A DNA stretch of 64,000 bases. Origin: Myxococcales bacterium (GTDB lineage: Bacteria > Myxococcota_A > Polyangia > Haliangiales > Haliangiaceae). The DNA lies in NCBI GenBank assembly GCA_016717005.1, contig JADJUF010000007.1, positions 564,001-628,000 on the forward strand. Reading direction: 5' to 3'. A model generated the notes under the pieces. The model saw only the letters and a program-made list of their open reading frames with translations, ran no database searches and was not told the DNA's origin. How positions within the stretch are numbered: the first letter of the stretch is position 1; each line of letters opens with the position of its first letter. Positions 57,073-64,000 of this stretch are shown piece by piece. Made by a program: the position numbers and the translations under genes.

Positions 57073-58406
57073 CGACGCCGACGATTCCCCCTACGCCGAA
57101 GCTCCGCGACCGAGACCGCCAGGCCATCCTCAAGGCGCTGCGGGCGGGTGTCGTCCCGCGGGTCGGGCTCCAGCACATCCAAGTTGGCCGCAAGCTCGAG
57201 GTGTCGGCCATCTTGTCCGACCTCGAGCACGCTGCCGACGGCGGCGCCGGCATCCGGTTCGTGGTCGGGCGCTTCGGCGCCGGAAAGAGCTTTTTCCTCA
57301 ACCTGGCGAGCGTCGTCGCCCTCGAGAAGGGCTTCCTGGTCGCCCGCGCGGACGTCACGACCGATCGCCGATTGCACGGCAGCGGCGGGCAGGCGCGCGC
57401 GCTCTACACCGAGCTGATGCGCAACCTGTCGTCGAAGGCGCGACCTGACGGCGGAGCGCTGAGCTCGGTCATCGAGAAGTGGATCTCGGACGTCGGGACT
57501 ACGGCCGACGGGCCAGGCGGACTACCGCACGCGCTCGTGCAGCGCCTCAAGCCGCTCCAGGACCTGGTCGGCGGCTTCGATCTGGCCAACGTCCTCACGG
57601 CCTACATCCGCGGCTTCGAGGCCGGCGATGCGGCGAAGCAAGAGGCGGTCCTGCGGTGGCTGCGCGCCGAGTTCGACACGAAGACCGAGGCCCGCCAGGC
57701 GGAGTTAGGCGTACGCGGGATCATCGAGGATGCCGACGTCTACGACTACCTGAAGCTGATGGCGAAGTTCGCGCGCATCATGGGCTACCAAGGTCTCGTC
57801 GTTTGCATCGACGAGATGGTCGTGCTGTCGCACCGCCTGGCGAGCGTGCGCGCGCGCAACGCCAACTACGAGGCGATCCTGCGGATCCTGAACGACTGCC
57901 TGCAGGGGGCGGTCGAAGGGCTCGAGATGATCTTCGGCGGCACCGACGAGTTTCTCGAGGACAGGCGGCGGGGGCTCTACAGCTACGAGGCGCTCGCGAC
58001 CCGGCTCGCGGCGAACCAGTTTGCGAAGGACGGCGCGGTGGACCTCGCGGGCCCCGTGTTGCGCCTGAAGACGTTGACGCCGGAGGATCTGTACGTGCTC
58101 CTGGTGCGGATCCGAGACGTGTTCGCGAGCGGCGATTCTACCAAGTACCTCCTGCCAGATGACGGGCTCGCCGCCTTCATCGAGCACGCGCGTCGCACGC
58201 TGGGCGATGACTACTTCCGGACGCCCCGCGAGAGCGTCATGCGCTTCGTCGGGTTGATGAACTTGCTGGAGCAAGATCCGACGCACGACTGGCGGACCGC
58301 GCTGGGGCACGTCGACGAACTGCCCGTCGACGCGAGCACATCAGCCGAGGCGGGCGGCGATGCGACGCCGGAGGGTGAGGACGACCTCGTGAGCTTCCGG
58401 CTCTGA
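57069..58406 (+). CDS. BrxD-like P-loop ATPase (DUF2791)
   Basis: The 445-residue protein is intact. Walker A GRFGAGKSFFLNL is near residue 68, and Walker B VVCIDEMVVL near 245 precedes a sensor region (IFGGTDEFLEDRRRGLYSYEAL). The C-terminal part has RTPRESVMRFVGLMNLL, typical of the DUF2791 (BrxC/BrxD) family. These ATPases work in BREX type 2 and related phage-defence clusters. The start overlaps the TerB protein stop (ATGA), and the TGA stop overlaps the ATG of the helicase gene (TGATG). It is the middle gene of a three-gene operon. Confidence 0.85.
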   Translation: MTTPTIPPTPKLRDRDRQAILKALRAGVVPRVGLQHIQVGRKLEVSAILSDLEHAADGGAGIRFVVGRFGAGKSFFLNLASVVALEKGFLVARADVTTDRRLHGSGGQARALYTELMRNLSSKARPDGGALSSVIEKWISDVGTTADGPGGLPHALVQRLKPLQDLVGGFDLANVLTAYIRGFEAGDAAKQEAVLRWLRAEFDTKTEARQAELGVRGIIEDADVYDYLKLMAKFARIMGYQGLVVCIDEMVVLSHRLASVRARNANYEAILRILNDCLQGAVEGLEMIFGGTDEFLEDRRRGLYSYEALATRLAANQFAKDGAVDLAGPVLRLKTLTPEDLYVLLVRIRDVFASGDSTKYLLPDDGLAAFIEHARRTLGDDYFRTPRESVMRFVGLMNLLEQDPTHDWRTALGHVDELPVDASTSAEAGGDATPEGEDDLVSFRL

Positions 58407-60594
58407 TGGCGGACGCGTTCGGGCGGTTGCATCGGAACGTGCAGCGGAAGCTGCACGATATGCGCTGGACGTCGCTCAACGCGATCCAGGTCGAGGCCAT
58501 CGAGCACCTGCTCGGCCACGAGCCGAGCGACTGCGTCATCGCCGCGCCGACCGCCGGTGGCAAGACCGAAGCCGCCTTTCTTCCGGTCCTGTCGGCGATC
58601 GCGGACGATCCCGGCGGCGGCGTGCGGGCGATGTACGTCGGGCCGTTGAAGGCGCTCATCAACGACCAGTTCCGGCGCGTCGAGGACCTGTGCGAGCGCA
58701 TGGAGATGCCGGTCCATCGCTGGCACGGCGATGTTGCGCACGCGCAGCGCAAGGCGCTGCTCTCGAGTCCGGCCGGGGTGCTCCTCATCACCCCGGAGTC
58801 GCTGGAGGCCATGTTCATCCTGCGCCCGACGCACATGCCCCGGCTGTTCGCGCGGCTAGCGTACGTCGTGATCGACGAGATGCACGCGTTCCTCGGTAGC
58901 GTCCGCGGCGCGCAGCTGATCTCCCAGCTCCACCGGCTGCGCGTCCGGGCTGGCACCGATCCACTTCGGATCGGGCTGTCCGCGACGCTCGGTGACCCGC
59001 AGGCCGCGCGGCGGTGGCTGCGGCCCGACGGGCGCGCGGTCAGGAACATCACGCAGTCGACCGGGGGAGCGAGATCGCCATCAAGGTGCGGGGTTCCGGA
59101 AGCCGACGCCGCCACGCCGACGGCGAGGACGACGACCAAGCGGACTTCGTCGAACTGGCGCACGCCGTGCTGGTCGCGGGCGAGGCAAGACCAACCTCGT
59201 CTTCGCAAATACCAAGTCGTTGATCGAGCTCGTGGCCGAGGAGCTGGCGACACAAGCGCGGGCGCTAGAGCTGCCGGATGAGGTCGTCGTTCATCATGGA
59301 TCGCTGTCGAAGGACTCGAGGGAGTTCGCTGAGGCCCGACTTCGGGAAGAACGCCCGTGCACGGCGGTCTGCTCGAACACGCTGGAGATGGGCATCGACA
59401 TCGGCGCCATCGACGAGGTCGTGCAGGTTTCGGCGCCGTGGTCCGTTGCGTCCTTGGTCCAGCGGCTCGGCCGGAGCGGGCGCCGCCCGGGCAGCAAGCG
59501 CGTCTTGCGTGGATACTTCATCGAGGAACGGGCCGACGAAAAGGGCTTCTGGGAGCGGATCCATCCGTCGTTCCTTAGAGCGGTCGCGGCGATCGAGCTG
59601 ATGCTAGAGCGGTTCATCGAGTCTCCGCGCAGCGACCGCGCCGAGTTGTCGACGCTGGTCCAGCAGGTGCTTTCGTGCGCGGCTGAGACCGGCGGCGCGC
59701 GCGCGGCCGACCTGTTCGATCGGGTCGTCGGATCGGGCGCGTTCCACGGCGTGACCCGTGCCGACTTCGTCGACCTGCTGCGGGAACTGGGCGCCCGCGA
59801 GCTTCTTTGAGCAGATGCCAGACTCGACGCTGGTGCTCGGGGTGAGGGGCTCCCGCTCGTCGACCACTACACGTTCTACGCGGCCTTCCGCGCGGCGGTC
59901 GAGTATCAGGTGTTTCATGGCAGCCGAAACCTCGGACGGCTACAGGAGGACTGCCTGCCGCTCCCAGGCGAGCACGTCATCCTCTCGGGTCGTCGCTGGC
60001 GCGTCGATGAGATCGATGTCGAGCGCAAGCAGGTGTATGTCGTCCCATCGCGCGGCCGGCGTCCGCCAGCGTTCAAGAGTGGGGGCAGTGACATCGACCC
60101 GCGGATCCATGAGCGCATGCGACAGGTGCTTGAGACTCCGACGTCCCCGTTGTACCTCGACGCGACGGCGATCGAGATCCTGAGCGCGAGCCGAGCCGCC
60201 ATACGGCACATGGACCTCGGCCGTCGTGTCCACCTCAAGGAGAATGGCGTTCGCCTGATGCTGTGGGCCGGCACGCGCGTACACCGCACGTTCCACCTCG
60301 CCCTGCACGCGGCGGAGCTCGAGGTAGAGGCAGCGACGGACCTGGGTCTCGACGTGAGCGCACCCGGCGACGCCATCGCGGGCGCGCTTCGAACGCTGCT
60401 CGCGGCCCCCGACGGCATCCGGCTTGCTGCCTTCGCCGAGGCCCATCACGCGGCCCGTGCGCTCCATGGCGACAAGTTCGACGAGTTCGTGCCAGCCCGC
60501 CTATGGCAGCGCGGCCTATGCCAACGAGCGCCTTGACCTGCCAGCGGCGCAGGTGCTCGCGCAGGCGATCCTGGACGAGATGGAGGCTGGGTGA
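58406..60594 (+). CDS. Lhr-like DEAD/DEAH helicase (BrxHI-type), frameshifted
   Basis: The reconstructed enzyme is about 730 residues. Helicase motifs: Q-motif region (TSLNAIQVEAIEHLL), Walker A APTAGGKTEAAF, PLKALINDQ, TPESLEAM, DEMH (VVIDEMHAFLG), SATLGD, then in another frame NLVFANTKSLIELVAEEL, GIDIGAIDEVVQVSAPWS and QRLGRSGRR (motif VI). After a further frame break near 59815 the C-terminal region reads DHYTFYAAFRAAVEYQVFHG, and the natural end, NERLDLPAAQVLAQAILDEM, stops at 60594. At least five single-base breaks occur (near 59060, 59190, 59815, 59850, 60510). It pairs with the DUF2791 ATPase as BrxHI pairs with BrxD in BREX type 2. Confidence 0.82.
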
Positions 60595-60696
60595 TGTCGA
60601 GGGCAGAGATTGTCCGGACGTGTAGTCGCTGCCGCGCCAAGTACGGCGGCCGCAGCGTCACCGATCCTCAGGATCACGGTCAGCCCACTAGAGGCA

Positions 60697-60723
60697 TGGG
60701 GTTCGATCCCCCATAGCTCCACC
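60697..60723 (+). other. tmRNA/tRNA 3'-end fragment, probable attachment site
   Basis: The bases form a T arm (5-bp stem TGGGG/CCCCA around TTCGATC, 60697-60713), then a 7-base acceptor strand TAGCTCC, discriminator A and CC. A 3' strand of this form fits tmRNA (ssrA) ends. No matching 5' half is upstream, so it is a 3' fragment. Such copies are left by integrases that use ssrA or a tRNA as target. It lies about 100 bases after the helicase stop. Confidence 0.55.
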
Positions 60724-60757
60724 GGAAAACGTCAAGGTCTCGCAGCGATGCGCCACC

Positions 60758-61544
60758 TTACGCCGGCGGCAACAGCGGCGCCGCGAGCGTCTCGAAGGCG
60801 CCCTGCTTGGCGAGTGACTCCTCGGACATCGCTGAGTCGAACGACTCGGTGAGCTGGAAGTAGACGCCCAAACCGAACTCGCGGACGACGGCCGGGCGGA
60901 CAGCCTCGACGATCTTCGCCGTGCCCCCGAGCTGGGCGACGTGGGCGTGCGAGTAGAGGGTGCCCCAGCGTGGGAAGCGGACGTAGCGCGTGCCGACCTC
61001 TCGCCGGCACCTGGACATACGCAGCCACTGCGAGAAGCAAGCGTGCGACGAGTCTCCAGGCGCACGACTGCGAAGGATGTCCTCCTCGCGGGAGACATCG
61101 AACTGGTCGAGCATGGTGAACACCACCCCAAGGCTCGTCGGCGCCCGGTCAGCGAAAGCGAGCACTTCTTCGAGCCAGCTGGCGTGTGTCTCCTCGGGCG
61201 ACCAGGGGCGACGGCCCGAGATCTGCGGCCTGCAAACGAGGGTCTCTTGTGTGTCGAGCACGCAGGCGGCGTGCCTGTCGTCGGTCCGCGCCGATGAGGC
61301 CATCGTGACCATGTTCGTCTCGGATGCGGAGATGACCTGTTCGACGACCCGCGCAGCACCGTCGGTCGCAGCATGCCCGCTTCCGCGGCGGATCCATGCC
61401 TGGATCGGCGACGAAGCTGAAGTAGCGAAGCTGCTGCCCCCATCCTTCGCTGGTGACCAGGCTGACGAAGTCGCTCGCCAGCGATGGAGCAATGCGTGCC
61501 TCGCGTTCGAGCAAGAACGAGAACCCAAGCGTCGCCCGAGTCAC
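60758..61544 (-). CDS. unknown protein, one frameshift
   Basis: GTG 61544 overlaps the stop of the gene upstream (GTGA). The first 50 residues read VTRATLGFSFLLEREARIAPSLA in one frame; near 61390 the reading changes to that of ARVVEQVISASETNMVTMASS, and it ends at 60758, for about 262 residues. Segments such as RRPWSPEETHASWLEEVLAFADR and TRYVRFPRWGTLYSHAHVAQL suggest a mixed alpha/beta fold. No family is recognised. It is coupled to the coiled-coil gene and probably acts with it. Confidence 0.6.
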
Positions 61545-63745
61545 TCCTCCTCCTCGGGCACCGAGGCATCCGGCGGCTGCACGCTGGGTCCGACCTGGTC
61601 TGCCGCGGGGCAGAAGTCGTAGAGTTCCACATCCGTCGCGAGGTCCAAGGTCTTCCCATCGTCCGAGATGCACTCGCGGAACACGCCGAGCCTGCCCGTG
61701 AATCCCGAGGCGCCGCCGCGTGCAAAGAGGTCGCGGACGGCCTTCTCGTAGGCACGCAGCTGGTCTCTGCCGAGAGACTCCGCCTCCCTAGGCTTGATCT
61801 CAACAATCGTGCACTGCTTTCCGCTCACCATCACGCAGTCCATCTTGCAGTCGCGGCGCTTCGGATTGGGGTTGCTGCAGTTCGAGATCGCGACTTCCTT
61901 GTTGCTCCCGCACTTGTCCTGACGGCGGCTGTGCTCCGCAACGCCATAGTCGGCGCGGGCCTTGATTAGCGGGTTGTTCGATCCCTTGAGCTGGAATTCC
62001 TTGAGCTTTGCGATGCTGATCAAGATCTCGTCAACCTTGGTGATCACCTTCGGCCCGTTCTTCAATGCGCGCCGCTTGTTGATCAGCTCTTGGGCGCGGG
62101 CCTTGATCCGGTCGGCTTGGCCGTGGACCGCCCCCCACTGGTCCTGGAGCTTGGAGGCCCAGCGGTCGGCCACGGCGTTGACCTCGTCCCAGTCGCCGGC
62201 GTCAGGGGCTCGGCAGAACGCCTGCCGGATCTCCTCGACGTCCTGGGCGCTCCAGTCGCGGAGCTTGTCGACCTCGGCCTTCCAGCGGTTGAACTCGGCG
62301 CGCAGCTCGCGGTAGCTGGCGCCCGCCGCGGTCGTATCCCGCTGCATCTCGGCCATGGCGGTCTTGACGTCCGGGTGGTCCTCGCCGAGGGACAGGTTCG
62401 TGCACGCCGTCTTGGCCGCGCTGTACTTCTCCTTCCAGTGGTCCCGGATCTTGTCAGCCGAGGAGTGCAGGCGGCTCCGGATATCGCCCCAGGGTGCATC
62501 GGTCCGGCTGAAGCGCTTGGCGATGGCGTACAGGTTGTCCATCTCCTGATCGCCGTTGGCGGCCGCTTCGAGCTTGGGCTTCCACTCGTTGCCGAGCTGC
62601 CGGGCCTTCCCGGGCAGGCGCGGGATGCCTTCCTTGTGCTGGCTGGGCTCGCCGACGTAGCCGCGGATCGTGGCCTGGAGCTGGGTGTCGAGCTCCTTGC
62701 ACCGGCCGGCGCCTTCGTCGGCTCGGTTCTGCCGGAGCTTCATGTCCCGGAGCGCCTCGAGCGATCCGCGCAGTTCCTGGTTCCAGCCGGGCCAGTTCGC
62801 CGCGAGGGCGCGGGACTCCGCGTCGTCGCCCTGCGCGCTGCGCAGGCGCTCGAGCAGCGACTCCACCTGCTTCGTGAGTTCGACCGCCCCGTTCGCGTCC
62901 GACGCGCTGCTCTGCGACTGGACGTCGGTGACCTTGGACAGGATGAGGCCCAGCATCTCGTCGAGCTTCTTGCGCAGCTCGGCGCGCCCCGCCTGAGAGT
63001 TGGCGAGTTCCCCGAGGGCCCGCTCGACGTCGCGGTGACGCTCGCGCTTGACCACCTCCTCACAATCGCGCCGGGCCTGCTCGTAGTCGCGGAGCCAGAT
63101 CTTCGCCATCTCCTCGGCGGCGCGATGCACCGCGTCCTTGACGTTGGCCCATTTGCCGTCGCTAGCCGAGAACCGCTTGGCGTCATCACGGCTGCGTTCG
63201 ATCTCCGACTTGGTCCGCTCGGCGTCCTTCATCATGTCCTCGGCCTTGCGACCAACCGACTTGGCGAACTCGCGCAGTTCCTCGGCGCCCCGCGGGTCGT
63301 CCTTGGCCGCCTTGGCGCGCTCGACCATGGCGGCGTCGAACGCCTTGCACTGGCGGACAAGATCCTCGGCGCTCCGTTGGCGGCTCTTGAGCGCCTTCAG
63401 CTGCGCGGACGCCGAGCCAAAGTCGCTGATGTAGCCCGGGTACCGATAGACGACCTCTTTGGCCGTCGAGTCGTCGTCCTTGACACCGTCGAGCCGGCTG
63501 ACGAGGTCCTTGGCCTCGGAAATGTTGTTCTCGGCCTCGCGGATGTAGCCGTCGTCAGAGTTCGACTCGACCCCCGACAGCTTGCTGGCCGCCCTCTCTA
63601 GCCGGTTGTTGATCTCGCTCAGGTAGTTGCTGCGGTCGCTGGCGTTGTCGGCCAGCGCAACGCGTGCGACCAGCAGAACGATCGCAACCAACGCTGCCGC
63701 AGCGACTGCGGCACCGACTACGCCACGCTTCTGCCTCGTCGTCAT
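61541..63745 (-). CDS. membrane-anchored coiled-coil protein with possible PD-(D/E)XK domain
   Basis: ATG 63745 (with GGCGTGAG upstream) opens 734 residues; ATG 63775 adds ten. One N-terminal transmembrane helix is followed by about 520 residues of nearly continuous coiled coil, with repeated AKxF/WxG motifs (DDAKRFSASDGKWANVKD and AIAKRFSRTDAPWGDIRS), which look like an internal duplication. The C-terminal 150 residues contain CKMDCVMVSGKQCTIVEIKPREAESLGRDQLRAYEKAV, presented here only as D, ExK and Q positions: D at the start, E and K in VEIKP, Q in RDQLR. That is the PD-(D/E)XK nuclease layout. The tail is acidic. The gene is intact and overlaps the next as GTGA. Confidence 0.72.
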   Translation of the reverse strand: MTTRQKRGVVGAAVAAAALVAIVLLVARVALADNASDRSNYLSEINNRLERAASKLSGVESNSDDGYIREAENNISEAKDLVSRLDGVKDDDSTAKEVVYRYPGYISDFGSASAQLKALKSRQRSAEDLVRQCKAFDAAMVERAKAAKDDPRGAEELREFAKSVGRKAEDMMKDAERTKSEIERSRDDAKRFSASDGKWANVKDAVHRAAEEMAKIWLRDYEQARRDCEEVVKRERHRDVERALGELANSQAGRAELRKKLDEMLGLILSKVTDVQSQSSASDANGAVELTKQVESLLERLRSAQGDDAESRALAANWPGWNQELRGSLEALRDMKLRQNRADEGAGRCKELDTQLQATIRGYVGEPSQHKEGIPRLPGKARQLGNEWKPKLEAAANGDQEMDNLYAIAKRFSRTDAPWGDIRSRLHSSADKIRDHWKEKYSAAKTACTNLSLGEDHPDVKTAMAEMQRDTTAAGASYRELRAEFNRWKAEVDKLRDWSAQDVEEIRQAFCRAPDAGDWDEVNAVADRWASKLQDQWGAVHGQADRIKARAQELINKRRALKNGPKVITKVDEILISIAKLKEFQLKGSNNPLIKARADYGVAEHSRRQDKCGSNKEVAISNCSNPNPKRRDCKMDCVMVSGKQCTIVEIKPREAESLGRDQLRAYEKAVRDLFARGGASGFTGRLGVFRECISDDGKTLDLATDVELYDFCPAADQVGPSVQPPDASVPEEEE

Positions 63746-63810
63746 CTCACGCCTCCAGGCCGGCGCTGCCGGCATCGAACTCGATCGTTACCATCGTCGG
63801 GGTGCTCGGC

Positions 63811-64000
63811 CTAGAAGTACGTGTCCGGCTCGGCCGGGGGTGGCTTGACCACCGGCGGCTCCCCGGGGCGGTCCTTGGGCGTGGCCGGGTCGGCGGGGGG
63901 TGGCTTCGCGCCCGGATCAGCACCGACGATCAGCACCCGATCGCTCCCCTGGCCAGCTCGTTCCATCGCGGCGGGGTAGGTCTGGCAGACGTAGTTGGGC
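63811..64000 (-). CDS. C-terminal end of a proline-rich protein (partial)
   Basis: The frame enters at the right edge and stops at TAG 63811-63813. It reads NYVCQTYPAAMERAGQGSDRVLIVGAD and then a disordered tail of P, K, D and A (KPPPADPATPKDRPGEPP). The start is outside the window. It is transcribed in the same direction as the coiled-coil gene, with a 65-base gap, so it may belong to the same operon. No family can be assigned from this fragment. Confidence 0.6.
   Translation of the reverse strand, partial: PNYVCQTYPAAMERAGQGSDRVLIVGADPGAKPPPADPATPKDRPGEPPVVKPPPAEPDTYF

Noticed and set aside
60600..60757. Complete tRNA gene around the T-arm sequence
   Set aside because: No D arm, anticodon arm or 5' acceptor strand can be placed upstream of the 27-base 3' end.

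Overview
The window is very GC-rich DNA with strong third-position GC bias. It carries Ser/Thr kinase and FHA regulators, many lipoproteins and outer-membrane proteins, an M13 peptidase, TIM44-like zinc-ribbon and DUF4476 proteins, and ATP-dependent PEP carboxykinase. This combination points to a myxobacterium-like member of Myxococcota. The assignment is inferred from gene content only; no rRNA is present. No CRISPR array and no complete tRNA was seen.

Layout. (1) 1-16 kb is ordinary chromosome with intact genes: a TIM44-like protein, an AsmA-like protein, a DUF4476 protein, an M13 peptidase, a VIT/VWA protein, a PEGA-domain outer-membrane-type protein, a membrane protein, a TerB-like protein, hemF, a small protein, an esterase, a SUKH protein and pckA. 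Unusual repeats lie between them, including a 182-bp imperfect palindrome and a 124-bp tandem array of double hairpins after pckA. (2) 16.5-21 kb is accessory DNA: three unknown minus-strand genes, GC-rich direct repeats, a broken AddB-like nuclease and IS481-like terminal repeats. (3) 21-31.6 kb is a nitrogen-oxide and anion block. A coupled set of ric, a 48-codon ORF, a cupin and a truncated haemoglobin converges on a minus-strand run of ClC channel, NarI-like membrane subunit, molybdopterin oxidoreductase, 4Fe-4S protein, Rieske protein, a small membrane protein and a SLAC1/TehA channel. A MarR regulator is divergent from the ClC gene. (4) 31.9-41 kb holds an FHA regulator with a degenerate AAA domain, a divergent Ser/Thr kinase and a string of secreted, lipoprotein and outer-membrane genes. 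(5) 41.3-60.6 kb looks like a defence or conflict island: an eCIS-core (DUF4157) protein; a six-gene minus-strand operon of RecF/SMC-like ATPase, HEAT-histidine kinase, response regulator, MBL hydrolase, E2-E1-JAB fusion and SH3-MBL hydrolase; an IS3 remnant; a zinc-ribbon/C2/PA-IL-like protein; and a TerB_N/TerB_C, BrxD-like, Lhr-like helicase operon. A tmRNA-like 3' end follows at 60.7 kb. (6) 60.7-64 kb carries an uncharacterised gene pair, including a membrane coiled-coil protein with a possible PD-(D/E)XK domain, and the tail of one more gene.

The E2-E1-JAB operon is the most striking feature. Every junction that can be resolved is overlapping or immediately adjacent, so it appears to be one transcript. 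It joins a two-component pair and an SMC-like ATPase to ubiquitin-like conjugation and deconjugation chemistry and two ComEC-like hydrolases. No ubiquitin-like protein is recognisable beside it.

Sequence quality matters for interpretation. Many genes from 24 kb onward, and especially 43.5-60.6 kb, are split by single-base frameshifts, often in G or C runs. Both sides of most breaks keep recognisable conserved sequence, and internal stops are rare. I read most of these as unresolved homopolymer errors. For such genes the coordinates are those of the reconstructed gene; recent inactivation cannot be excluded from sequence alone.
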